A stretch of 64,000 nt of DNA from Methylobacillus methanolivorans (lineage in GTDB: Bacteria; Pseudomonadota; Gammaproteobacteria; Burkholderiales; Methylophilaceae): contig NZ_JBIWXY010000001.1 in NCBI RefSeq assembly GCF_044751345.1, forward strand, positions 1,302,001-1,366,000. The letters are read 5' to 3'. A model generated the notes under the pieces. That model was given only the letters and a program-made list of their open reading frames with translations. It had not been told where the DNA came from and did no database searches. Numbering within the stretch: position 1 is the first letter of the stretch; each line of letters begins with the position of its first letter. Positions 43,121-51,167 of the stretch are shown one piece after another. Both the position numbers and the translations under genes were made by a program.

Positions 43121-43438
43121 ATGACAACCTCAACTATCCATTGGCCAGCATTGATCCAGTATCTTGGTGATGCTGAATTAGCGTTGCTGAATAACGCCGA
43201 AGCTTTCGCCACATGGCCTGTGCCTAGCACAGCAACAAGATTGATAGATGCCACAGGCCAGATATTCATACCGGGCCCGGACAAGCATTTGACCGCCAAT
43301 GGTCAAGCTACGCTAAGTGAAATACTGACGCTCATCCGTCAGCATGCCCTGCTGGAAGGTATTTGCTGCACATCCAAACTAGGCGCAGCCAGCATCCCCG
43401 AGGCCTTTGCAATACTCGCCAGCCTGGTAAAGGATTAA
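43121..43438 (+). CDS. Small hypothetical protein (DUF4144-like)
   Basis: A 105-residue cytosolic protein. Start at MTTSTIHWPALIQYLGD, as it matches the short DUF4144-type N-terminus; the frame is open 14 codons upstream. Central LIDATGQIFIP and a C-terminal helix rich in Ala. Role unknown. Its stop is three bases before the next gene start. Confidence 0.6.
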   Translation: MTTSTIHWPALIQYLGDAELALLNNAEAFATWPVPSTATRLIDATGQIFIPGPDKHLTANGQATLSEILTLIRQHALLEGICCTSKLGAASIPEAFAILASLVKD

Positions 43439-43441
43439 GGC

Positions 43442-43654
43442 ATGAATCAGCACGACCTTGAGCTACTGGTCACCCGCACCATGCCATTTGGCAAATATAA
43501 AGGCCGCTTGATTGCCGACCTACCCGGCAACTACCTCAATTGGTTTGCGCGGGAGGGCTTTCCTCCCGGGGAGCTAGGCAAGTTACTGGCCTTGATGCAA
43601 GAGCTGGACCACAATGGTCTTGCTGATCTGCTGAAACCCTTACGCAAGCAATAA
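43442..43654 (+). CDS. DUF3820 family protein
   Basis: A 70-residue protein with the DUF3820 signature: TRTMPFGKYKGRLIADLPG, then YLNWFAREGFPPGELGKLL. Members are widespread small proteins with no firm function. Forms a two-gene unit with the gene before it. Confidence 0.82.
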   Translation: MNQHDLELLVTRTMPFGKYKGRLIADLPGNYLNWFAREGFPPGELGKLLALMQELDHNGLADLLKPLRKQ

Positions 43655-43662
43655 GTCTTTCA

Positions 43663-44436
43663 TCAAGAGGGGCGCCTGTGAGCGCTGGCCAAGCTTCTCA
43701 AGCGTGTTAGCCAAGTGCAAGCTGGCATTTGTGTGTGCAATCGCAACTGACGTTGATAAGCAAAAACCAGCAGCAGCACCGTTACACTGGCTATCCAGCC
43801 CGACCATAAAGTATGGCTCAGGAAATGTGCGCCCCGCATTTGCTGTATCCAGCCCATGGCAAGGCCTACCGACAAACCAGCAAAAAACACGCCCAACGCC
43901 CGGCGTGGATGATGAGGCAGCCAAAACACACACAGTGATGCCAGCCACAAGCCAGTGCTGGCATGACCGGCTGGGAAGCAATGGCCAGGTACCCACCCTG
44001 CAGGCACATGATCAAACATCTTGAGGTATGGCACATGACCGCCATAACGGTCTATATCCCACGGGCAATTCAGCACTGATGTACGCTTAATGCCGCGAAT
44101 CACGGCTGGCACCAAGACAGAAGCCCAGGCGACAATTTGCAGGCGATAGCGCCAGAAATTCGGCATACGGCGAATGCGCCATATTTTGTCGATCAGCATC
44201 ACCACCAGCAATATGGTCCCACTGTTGATAATGAAGTTTTTCAGGCTGCCGTGGGCAAAATCCGTGGCAAACCAGCTATTGCGCCACGGGAAATCATGCA
44301 AGGCTGCATCAAAAAACCAATCCTCCAGCCACACATCAATATGAGTGAAATGTTCCAATGCCAACATCGCCAGCGCCGCAAGGAACAATGTCACCAAAAT
44401 AGGCCGTAAAGGCACAATGCTGTTAGCTATGCGCAT
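43663..44436 (-). CDS. PAP2-family membrane phosphatase
   Basis: A 257-residue membrane protein with six helices and the PAP2 catalytic motifs: KRTSVLNCPWDIDRYGG (motif 1), PAGHASTG (motif 2) and RGAHFLSHTLWSG (motif 3). It dephosphorylates a lipid or lipid-linked phosphate at the outer face of the inner membrane. Start at MRIANSIVP with AAGGAGG upstream; it overlaps the end of the sulfatase gene by 14 bases. Pairing with an LTA-synthase-type phosphotransferase suggests joint lipid head-group work. Confidence 0.88.
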   Translation of the reverse strand: MRIANSIVPLRPILVTLFLAALAMLALEHFTHIDVWLEDWFFDAALHDFPWRNSWFATDFAHGSLKNFIINSGTILLVVMLIDKIWRIRRMPNFWRYRLQIVAWASVLVPAVIRGIKRTSVLNCPWDIDRYGGHVPYLKMFDHVPAGWVPGHCFPAGHASTGLWLASLCVFWLPHHPRRALGVFFAGLSVGLAMGWIQQMRGAHFLSHTLWSGWIASVTVLLLVFAYQRQLRLHTQMPACTWLTRLRSLASAHRRPS

Positions 44437-46411
44437 GACGGCCTCCTTCTGCCAGCAAGCGCCTAGGTAGTGCATACTTGAGCTCGCCACGCTGGAATGC
44501 ATGTGACGCACTCTGGTAATAGGCAATGGCCTCCTGTCTCAGCCCCTCATCTACCGCAATCGGCGTCGCCTCAAAATCTGTTGGATTAATGTTGAATGCT
44601 GTCACCTTGCCTTTTGGCGACAATACGATCAACTGATCACGCTTGTAATAACCCAAATCCTGATAATTGCTGATGAACGCGCGTGGTTCGCTTAAATTTT
44701 CTGCAAACATCGACTCACCGAAAAATCCTTGCTGGGGCAAGCCAAGTACCTGCATCAGGGTGGGCGCAATATCTATCTGGCTGGCCATGCGGTCATAGGT
44801 GCCTGCTACTAACAAATCCGGCGCATAAAAAATCAAGGGAATATGGTAACGAGCAACAGGCAGACTGGTTTTCCCCGCGACCGAGGCGCAATGGTCGGCC
44901 ACAATCACAAACAAGGTGTCCTTGAACCAAGGCTTGCTACGCGCCTGTTCAATGAAATGGCCAATCGCATAATCGGTATAAGCCACAGCACCGCTACGCG
45001 TCCCCTGCTCCGCCTGCACACGACCATCCGGGAATGTGTAAGGGCGATGGTTGCTGGTCGTCATCACCTGTGCCATGAAAGGCTTGCCTTGCGCATAGGC
45101 TGCATCCAGCGTGGTTAAAGTGTTGGCAAATAGGCTTTCATCCGCAACACCCCAAATGTTTTCTGCCGCAATACTATTGGCAAGAAAATCAGTGCGATCA
45201 ACCACCCGGTAATCATTATTCCGGAAGTAATAATTCATATTGTCGAATACGCCATAGCCGCCGTAGATAAAGTAACTCGCCATATCATGGCTTTGCAGTT
45301 GCTCTCCTAGCGTGACTAGGTGCTCGTTATTCGGGCGATGAATTACCGCTTGCCCCGGGATAGGCGGCGTACCCAGCGAGAGCGCCTCCAGCCCCCTTAC
45401 CGTGCGCGTACCACTGGCATAAAGGTGGGTGAATTTCAGCCCTTCGGCAGCCAATTTATCCAAAGCAGGTGTCAAGCCAGGTTGACCACCGAAACTGGCA
45501 AGATAATCGGCCGATAAACTCTCCACGGTCACCAGCACAATATTCTTCGGCCTACGCTTGAAATTAACTGGCAGGCCGTCTACTGGATGTATCGTAGATG
45601 CATCCAGGCTAGCCAATTGAATCGCACCCTGGCCATGCCCCATATGCAGCCCCATCGAAGCTAGCACTTGCGAGGCCTGCTGTTCTGGCAACGTGGCATA
45701 AAAGCGATCATAGTCAAGCTCATTACGACGCATAGCCGCAGCCAATGCAAACACACCATTGCTCGCCAGCTCTTGTGCGTAATGGTTACGACTCTCGGCC
45801 TGATCAAGGTTGGCAAATTGCGTTGCCGCCACTGGCAACGCAATCGCGGTAGCGACCAAAGCCATACGGGTACGCCAGCCATGTGGGCTAGCCTTGATGG
45901 TCAACATGCGTCCCAACCCCCAGGTCAAACCTGTTGCCACCATGACGATGGCCGCCAAAATGGCAGGCACAGGATACGACTCCCAGATATTACCTAGCAC
46001 TTCATGGGTGTAGACCAGATAATCCACTGCGATGAAATTAAAGCGCGTGGTGAACTCCTGCCAGAAAATGAATTCAGCCACCACACCAAACATCAGCAAG
46101 GCCGTCGCCGCCCCTAATAGCCACCACCTGAATACTGTTGCAGCACGACTGACTCTGAGACGATTAGGTAGCACGCCACTCAGCAGCAATATCGGTGCTA
46201 GGAGATACGCCAGTGTCCAAGTATCAAACCAAGCCCCCAAGGCCAGCACATGAAAGGCATCCCCCCATCCTGGGCCAACTTTGCCTAAATCTAGCCACAG
46301 CACCATGCGCAATATCAACCAGAGCATCATGGCCACCATGGCCAAGACGACACTCAACGACCATGTGCGCTTTGTCCGCGACAGGCCCTGAGAAAATTGA
46401 GAAGTTGGCAT
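44423..46411 (-). CDS. LTA-synthase-type sulfatase / phosphoglycerol or phosphoethanolamine transferase
   Basis: A 662-residue inner-membrane enzyme. Five N-terminal helices (about 15-185), then a periplasmic alkaline-phosphatase-fold domain: nucleophile region NIVLVTVESLSADYLASFGG, then TRTVRGLEALSLGTPPIPGQ, and metal-site FVIVADHCASVAG near residue 500. Members transfer phosphoglycerol or phosphoethanolamine to membrane-derived glucans or lipids; which one cannot be told. A probable sigma-54 promoter lies just upstream. First gene of an operon with the PAP2 phosphatase. Confidence 0.88.
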   Translation of the reverse strand: MPTSQFSQGLSRTKRTWSLSVVLAMVAMMLWLILRMVLWLDLGKVGPGWGDAFHVLALGAWFDTWTLAYLLAPILLLSGVLPNRLRVSRAATVFRWWLLGAATALLMFGVVAEFIFWQEFTTRFNFIAVDYLVYTHEVLGNIWESYPVPAILAAIVMVATGLTWGLGRMLTIKASPHGWRTRMALVATAIALPVAATQFANLDQAESRNHYAQELASNGVFALAAAMRRNELDYDRFYATLPEQQASQVLASMGLHMGHGQGAIQLASLDASTIHPVDGLPVNFKRRPKNIVLVTVESLSADYLASFGGQPGLTPALDKLAAEGLKFTHLYASGTRTVRGLEALSLGTPPIPGQAVIHRPNNEHLVTLGEQLQSHDMASYFIYGGYGVFDNMNYYFRNNDYRVVDRTDFLANSIAAENIWGVADESLFANTLTTLDAAYAQGKPFMAQVMTTSNHRPYTFPDGRVQAEQGTRSGAVAYTDYAIGHFIEQARSKPWFKDTLFVIVADHCASVAGKTSLPVARYHIPLIFYAPDLLVAGTYDRMASQIDIAPTLMQVLGLPQQGFFGESMFAENLSEPRAFISNYQDLGYYKRDQLIVLSPKGKVTAFNINPTDFEATPIAVDEGLRQEAIAYYQSASHAFQRGELKYALPRRLLAEGGRHAHS

Positions 46412-46445
46412 CGATTCATTCCCTTAAACAAGATATGCCTAAGAG

Positions 46446-46461
46446 GGCAAATGCCATTCCA
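46446..46461 (-). promoter_or_regulatory. Candidate sigma-54 (-24/-12) promoter of the sulfatase gene
   Basis: On the minus strand TGGAATGGCATTTGCC has GG and GC separated by exactly 10 bases and a TTGC -12 element; consensus TGGCACG-N4-TTGCW, with two mismatches in the -24 half. The predicted start is near 46435, 25 bases before the ATG, leaving room for AGGGA. No regulator gene adjoins it. Confidence 0.45.
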
Positions 46462-46858
46462 CTTCACCAGCGTGATGAATAGAAGAAAACAACAATTCTT
46501 AACATGATGATTATTTAAACAATTTTACATATGTAAAATCTAGGCCCAGCTTCCCAAGCTCTTGAAAAAGCTCATAATCAACAAAACATGCAGGTATTTT
46601 TTGCAGAGTGCAGCCATAGAGACTGCAATAAATGACAGTACTAATGATGGATTGTGAAGGACACAGAAATGAAAACGCCGGGCAAAAGCCCGGCGTTGGA
46701 TGGTGAGTCTTCCGCCAGGGGGGGATGGCTTGGACTCGGTAGTCTAAAATAGACTAGTACTTCACTAGAACATATAGCATCATCCATGCCAACAAAAACA
46801 ACCAATTGATTCTAAACATAATATTTAAATATATTAGCAACCCTGGCAATCTTACCTC
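46462..46858. other. Non-coding AT-rich gap with a strong GC hairpin
   Basis: About 400 bases without a credible gene on either strand. It holds the hairpin at 46674-46697. It could hold a small RNA ending at that hairpin on the minus strand. Confidence 0.5.
46674..46697 (-). terminator. Strong hairpin, minus-strand terminator
   Basis: A perfect 10-base-pair stem, AACGCCGGGC/GCCCGGCGTT with an A4 loop. On the minus strand it is followed by TTTTC. It would end transcripts coming from 47288-46860, such as the orphan gene or a small RNA. Confidence 0.7.
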
Positions 46859-46874
46859 GTCTCAAAAAAGAGAC
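46859..46874. repeat. Palindromic repeat, copy 1
   Basis: GTCTCAAAAAAGAGAC: 5-base arms around A6. With flanks it reads C-GTCTCA6GAGAC-AC, identical over about 19 bases to copy 2 at 46938. Either a protein-binding dyad (for example enhancer sites for an activator) or a small RNA stem-loop. Confidence 0.7.
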
Positions 46875-46937
46875 ACACCCCCCACAACTTATGACGCCAC
46901 AATTCAATATCCCATTGTTTTAAATATAAAATATGTC

Positions 46938-46953
46938 GTCTCAAAAAAGAGAC
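46938..46953. repeat. Palindromic repeat, copy 2
   Basis: Second copy of the GTCTC-A6-GAGAC palindrome, 79 bases from copy 1 and in the same orientation, followed by ACCCC. Both copies lie between the orphan gene ending at 47016 and the sulfatase promoter. Only two copies are seen in the window. Confidence 0.7.
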
Positions 46954-47015
46954 ACCCCGGTAACATCTGAATGAAACATGCTGAAGATATCAGTTGGGTC
47001 TCATGACACGATGCC

Positions 47016-47288
47016 TCAATTGACAGTGGCAGGGCTAGCCAATGGAGTGCGCTGGGAAAGCCACACCTGCTCTTGCTGGCGGAGTTGCGCCACGCGTTGA
47101 CGCCATTCCTGTAGCTGTTCTGCCTCAATCTGCAACTGGATAGCCAATATCTCGTGAGGCGAATAAGCATCCCGTAGCAGCTCAGAATATAAATGCACAC
47201 TCATGCGAGAAAGCAGCCGCTCTGCCTTCTTTTCACTCAGATCAATGGCCTTCTTCAGATACTCTGCCTGGCATGTATAAGTTTTCAT
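47016..47288 (-). CDS. Small helical orphan protein
   Basis: A 90-residue soluble protein I do not recognise. Start at MKTYTCQAEYLKKAIDLSEK, with GGGAGA upstream; the frame is open 13 codons further. It is charged and nearly all helical (ERLLSRMSVHLYSELLRD, then QLQIEAEQLQEWRQRVAQLR), suggesting a coiled-coil dimer. Surrounded by long non-coding regions with palindromes, it stands alone. It could be a small regulator or structural protein. Confidence 0.55.
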   Translation of the reverse strand: MKTYTCQAEYLKKAIDLSEKKAERLLSRMSVHLYSELLRDAYSPHEILAIQLQIEAEQLQEWRQRVAQLRQQEQVWLSQRTPLASPATVN

Positions 47289-47357
47289 GATTCGTTCGTC
47301 TCCCTTGAATAACATCAGGCTCAGCATGAGCCACTGAGGAGAAAGTAACCCAGTATC

Positions 47358-47375
47358 ATGTCAACTACATGACAT
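47358..47375. promoter_or_regulatory. Inverted repeat upstream of the orphan gene
   Basis: ATGTCA-N6-TGACAT, followed by a third ATGTCA at 47380-47385. It lies 70-100 bases upstream of the start at 47288 and so in its promoter region. A dimeric regulator site is likely; the regulator is unknown. Confidence 0.45.
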
Positions 47376-47385
47376 TTATATGTCA

Positions 47386-47718
47386 GTGGAACTAGTCACT
47401 GCGTGTAATCATGCCTGCTACCCATGGTGATGCCTCCTGAGTATAGTCACCAACAAATCACTTATATTTAATCAAGATGAGCACATACGGTTATTGAGCT
47501 GCATAGCCTAGGATCAATAACACTCTTGTCTCCATGCGCATCACCTCATGCACGCTTTACAACAAAAATGCAATTATGTTGCAAATTGCAGCAGAATTGC
47601 ACTACCATTCTCACCACGATTGAATCACTTGAATCATTGCAGTGAACTCCCACATCCATACAAAAGTCAGCCTGACCAAATGCTCCCATGGAGGAGGCCT
47701 CTGCCGCACTCTCACCCT
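47386..47718. other. Non-coding gap before the metal-uptake locus
   Basis: No credible gene on either strand. It contains the AT-rich near-palindrome TGCAATT-N8-AATTGCA (47569-47590). The promoter of the ZIP gene probably lies here or just after it. Confidence 0.45.
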
Positions 47719-47732
47719 GCGTGACGTCACGC
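47719..47732. promoter_or_regulatory. Perfect palindrome upstream of the ZIP gene
   Basis: GCGTGACGTCACGC is a perfect 14-base palindrome, 113 bases before the ZIP start. Candidate operator for the metal-uptake locus; it does not resemble the usual Zur box. Confidence 0.45.
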
Positions 47733-47844
47733 CAGTTTTACAACATACGCGTGCAAAAACAAAACACATGGAGCGTCACTCCGATGTCTTCCTTGCTTGC
47801 GCCCAAAGCACCACTTTTCCAATCATCTATTTACGCCTACCTCA

Positions 47845-48591
47845 ATGCTCCTGATCTCTATCCTGGCGGCCACCCTGATCGGTGGTGTCATTTCGGTACT
47901 ATTGGCTGCCATCATATCCTTGACCTCTCTGGCAAAAATTGCAGACAAAATGGTGGCTTTTGCAGTTGGCACCCTACTCTGTTTTGCTTTAACGGACATT
48001 ATTCCTGAAGCAATTGAACAAGGCCTGGAGCCACATAAGGCGGGCTGGATATTACTGGGAGGTATCCTTGGGTTTTTTCTACTAGAAAAAATGGCGCTGT
48101 GGCGCCATGAACACCATCATGCCCACACAGAAGTTCTTGCTGACCAGAAGGTGTCCATGATCGTGATTGGCGATGGCCTGCATAATTTTGTCGACGGGGT
48201 GTTAATCGCGGCAGCATTCGTGGCAGATCCAATATTGGGATGGGCAACTGCAATCACTGTCATGATGCATGAAATTCCCCAGGAAATATCAGACTTCATG
48301 GTATTGCTCAATGCCGGGCTTTCCAAATCAAGAGCACTACTACTGAATACAGCCTCCGGCGCCAGCATGATGGTAGGTGGCGTGATTGGCTGGTTGGCAT
48401 TAGAGGCAACACAGGCCGCCATCCCGATTATCCTCGTCATTGCCGGATCCAGCTTTATCTATATTGCAGTAGCTGACCTTGTGCCCGAATTGCAACAAAA
48501 ACGTTCACTGAAAGACAGCATCTATCAACTGGGGCTGATCGCTTGCGGAATAGCAGTATCCCTGCTCGCCCAGCAGTTGCATCATCATTGA
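47845..48591 (+). CDS. ZIP-family divalent metal transporter
   Basis: A 248-residue inner-membrane ZIP transporter with about eight helices, probably importing zinc. Helix 4-5 metal motifs are HNFVDGVLIAAAF and HEIPQEISDFMVLLNAG. Between helices 3 and 4 is a histidine-rich cytoplasmic loop (WRHEHHHAHTE). It ends LAQQLHHH. Start at MLLISILAATL, though no ribosome site is visible; TTG 47797 is an alternative. First gene of the locus that runs to 51776. Confidence 0.88.
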   Translation: MLLISILAATLIGGVISVLLAAIISLTSLAKIADKMVAFAVGTLLCFALTDIIPEAIEQGLEPHKAGWILLGGILGFFLLEKMALWRHEHHHAHTEVLADQKVSMIVIGDGLHNFVDGVLIAAAFVADPILGWATAITVMMHEIPQEISDFMVLLNAGLSKSRALLLNTASGASMMVGGVIGWLALEATQAAIPIILVIAGSSFIYIAVADLVPELQQKRSLKDSIYQLGLIACGIAVSLLAQQLHHH

Positions 48592-48634
48592 TGGCGTCAT
48601 GACATTAATGGAGCACACAAAAAAAGGAGAGACC

Positions 48635-49165
48635 ATGCATCGTAATTGCCCAATGTACCTCTGGATGTTGGGGTTTGCTCTACTATTCATGCCACCTGCT
48701 TTTGCCCATGAACAGCATGCCCATGTCCATGGAGTAGCCAAACTCAACATTGCTGTAGAGGGTAAAAATCTCACTCTGTCGCTGGAGAGCCCGATGGAAA
48801 GCCTGCTGGGATTTGAGCACCCGCCAAGAAAGCCGGAAGAAAAAGTAGCGCTCGCCAACCTGAAACAACAACTATTACAGCCATCACAACTGTTCGCTCT
48901 GCCGGCTAAAGCCGTATGCAAAAGCATCGCAGTCCATCTGGACTCCCCCTTATGGAGCACGCCAGCAGCACAACAAAGCCTCTCTCACGCAGACCTGGAT
49001 GCAGAGTTCACCTATGAATGCACGCAGCCTCAATCCTTGACCAATCTCACGGTACAGATTTTCGAGCGATTTCCCCGCCTCCAGCGTATAGATGTACAAA
49101 TCATCACCATTAGCGGGCAGCACATGATGCAACTGACACCGAAAAAGAACCAAGTCAAATGGTAG
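48635..49165 (+). CDS. Periplasmic DUF2796 metal-binding protein, ZrgA-like
   Basis: A 176-residue exported protein. Signal peptide 1-24 (MHRNCPMYLWMLGFALLFMP, ending FAHE), followed by the histidine-rich HEQHAHVHGVAKLNIAVEG that marks DUF2796, and a C-terminal strand region. Start at ATG 48635 with AAGGAGA upstream. Related proteins are zinc-regulated in Vibrio (zrg locus; from memory) and are thought to hold or deliver zinc. Overlaps the ATPase gene by seven bases. Confidence 0.8.
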   Translation: MHRNCPMYLWMLGFALLFMPPAFAHEQHAHVHGVAKLNIAVEGKNLTLSLESPMESLLGFEHPPRKPEEKVALANLKQQLLQPSQLFALPAKAVCKSIAVHLDSPLWSTPAAQQSLSHADLDAEFTYECTQPQSLTNLTVQIFERFPRLQRIDVQIITISGQHMMQLTPKKNQVKW

Positions 49166-49866
49166 AGCCCAACACCCCAGCCATTGCACTGGAAAATCTA
49201 CAGTTTGCATGGGCAAAACATCATCCCTGCCTAGACATCCCTTCACTGCTCATTCACCGCGGTGAGCATATCTTCTTGCATGGGGAAAGTGGGAGCGGGA
49301 AAAGCACCTTGCTGGGCATCCTCGGAGGCGTACATTTAGCCCAGGTAGGCATGGTTAGCATATTGGGCCAGCGCCTGGACACACTGAGTAGCGCAGCGCG
49401 AGACCGATTCCGGGCGGATCATATCGGCTTTCTATTTCAGCAATTCAACCTGATCCCCTATCTATCTGTACTGGAAAACGTCCTGCTACCATGCCGCTTT
49501 TCCCGCTATCGCCACAGCAACCTTCGAGAAAGCGCCCCGACTGAGGCACATCGCCTGCTTGCCGCCTTGGGCATAGATGCCACGCTGTGGTCACGCAAAG
49601 TCACCAGCCTAAGCATTGGCCAACAACAACGTGTTGCAGCAGTACGAGCATTGATCGGGAGCCCAGAAATCATCATTGCAGATGAGCCAACATCTGCCCT
49701 GGATGCACACCACCAACTCCACTTTCTACACCTACTAAAACAAGAGTGCCTTGCCAACCAGGCAACCCTGCTTTTTGTTAGCCACGATCATAGGCTAGCC
49801 TCAAACTTTCACCGCAGTATTGCCCTGAGCGACCTCAATCAAGCAGGAAGGCAGGCGTTTGCATGA
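49159..49866 (+). CDS. ABC transporter ATPase (LolD/MacB type)
   Basis: A 235-residue ABC ATPase. Walker A GESGSGKSTLLGIL (about 39-52), Q-loop FQQFNLIPYLSVLENVLLP, signature LSIGQQQRVAAVRAL and Walker B IIIADEPTSALDAHH with a switch His in VSHDH. The signature is LSIGQ rather than LSGGQ. Coupled by four bases to its permease; the neighbours point to metal handling, though this class more often does envelope-protein or lipid extraction work. Confidence 0.92.
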   Translation: MVEPNTPAIALENLQFAWAKHHPCLDIPSLLIHRGEHIFLHGESGSGKSTLLGILGGVHLAQVGMVSILGQRLDTLSSAARDRFRADHIGFLFQQFNLIPYLSVLENVLLPCRFSRYRHSNLRESAPTEAHRLLAALGIDATLWSRKVTSLSIGQQQRVAAVRALIGSPEIIIADEPTSALDAHHQLHFLHLLKQECLANQATLLFVSHDHRLASNFHRSIALSDLNQAGRQAFA

Positions 49867-51131
49867 ACTTGAAATACCTGCTTACCCTAGCCATACATAG
49901 CGCATGGAACCGCAAGCTCACCTTGGGCATGACCATGATGGCGGTTGCCTTGAGTGTCATGCTATTACTTGGGGTCGAACGCCTGCGTGAGCAGGTGCAT
50001 CAGGGCTTTGGTCTATCTATTTCCGGCACCGACCTGGTAATCGGCGCACGCACTAGCCCAGTACAACTGATGCTATATGCCGTATTCCGCGTGGGAGAGC
50101 CCACCAACAACATCAGCTGGGCAAGCTTTGAAAAGTTGCAACAAAACCCCATGGTGGCGTGGAGCATCCCGATTTCCCTAGGCGATTCGCATCGTGGCTT
50201 TGCTGTCTTGGGCACGAATCAGGATTATTTCAAGCATTATCACTATGGAGACCGCCTTTCCCTGCAACTTGCAGAGGGAAAGCCTTTCCATGAGGTTTTT
50301 GATACCGTCATCGGCTCCGAGGTAGCAAAGAAACTAGGCTACTCGCTTGGTAGCCAGATCACACTCAGCCATGGTACAGGCCTGGGACATCATGCTGACC
50401 ACGCTGACAAACCATTTATCGTCAGCGGCATCCTCAAACCCACCGGCACACCTGTTGACCATACCCTGCATGTCAGTCTGGAGGCGCTCAGCGCCATTCA
50501 CCTTGACTGGGTAGGAGGAACACAATTACCGGGATTTCATATTCCACCACAATATGTGCAGAAATTTGACCTGAAGCCCAAGGAAATTACCGCGGCATTG
50601 ATCGGCCTGAAAAGCCGTGCTGCAGTATTTCGCATGCAAAGACTGATCAATGACTTCAAGGATGAACCTCTGCTGGCTACCATGCCAGGCGTAGCATTAG
50701 AACAACTATGGCAGGTGGTCGATGTGGCAGAGAAAAGCCTGATTGCAGTTTCAGCCATTGTGGTTGTCGTTAGCTTGACGGGGCTAGTCGCCATCATGAT
50801 CTCAGGACTAAATGAACGGCGCAGGGAGCTGGCCATTTTGCGGGCAGTAGGCGCGCAGCCAAGAGAAATTCTTTTGCTGCTCTTGTATGAGGGGATGTTT
50901 GTCACACTGCTCAGCATCGTCATCGGCCTGGCCGCATTGACCATTGCCTCATTGTTAGCAGCCCCACTGATGCAAGCTCATTTCGGCATTGCGATGTCAC
51001 TACATTGGCTGAGTGCGGAAGAGCTCCAACTACTCGCAATCATTGCATTGGTAGGCCTTTTTGCCAGCCTGTTCCCGGCATATATGGCCTACAAGCTATC
51101 GCTCGCAGATGGCCTGACTCCCAGGCTCTAG
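49863..51131 (+). CDS. ABC transporter permease (FtsX/MacB type)
   Basis: A 422-residue permease with helix 1 (about 19-40), a large periplasmic MacB-PCD domain (about 45-285), and three C-terminal helices. The FtsX core includes MISGLNERRRELAILRAVGA and QPREILLLLLYEGMF. In its periplasmic domain, histidine-rich HGTGLGHHADHADKPF may bind metal. This fits a mechanotransmission-type transporter for the periplasmic zinc protein. Confidence 0.9.
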   Translation: MNLKYLLTLAIHSAWNRKLTLGMTMMAVALSVMLLLGVERLREQVHQGFGLSISGTDLVIGARTSPVQLMLYAVFRVGEPTNNISWASFEKLQQNPMVAWSIPISLGDSHRGFAVLGTNQDYFKHYHYGDRLSLQLAEGKPFHEVFDTVIGSEVAKKLGYSLGSQITLSHGTGLGHHADHADKPFIVSGILKPTGTPVDHTLHVSLEALSAIHLDWVGGTQLPGFHIPPQYVQKFDLKPKEITAALIGLKSRAAVFRMQRLINDFKDEPLLATMPGVALEQLWQVVDVAEKSLIAVSAIVVVVSLTGLVAIMISGLNERRRELAILRAVGAQPREILLLLLYEGMFVTLLSIVIGLAALTIASLLAAPLMQAHFGIAMSLHWLSAEELQLLAIIALVGLFASLFPAYMAYKLSLADGLTPRL

Positions 51132-51167
51132 ACATTGACAACCCATACCACAGGCGCGAGGACAAGC

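Noticed and set aside
46859..46953. The two GTCTC palindromes as a CRISPR array
   Set aside because: Only two copies, 16 bases long, with one spacer of over 60 bases and no cas genes.
47289..47844. A Zur box before the ZIP gene
   Set aside because: No GTTATA-N2-TATAAC type site was found; other palindromes are reported instead without that name.
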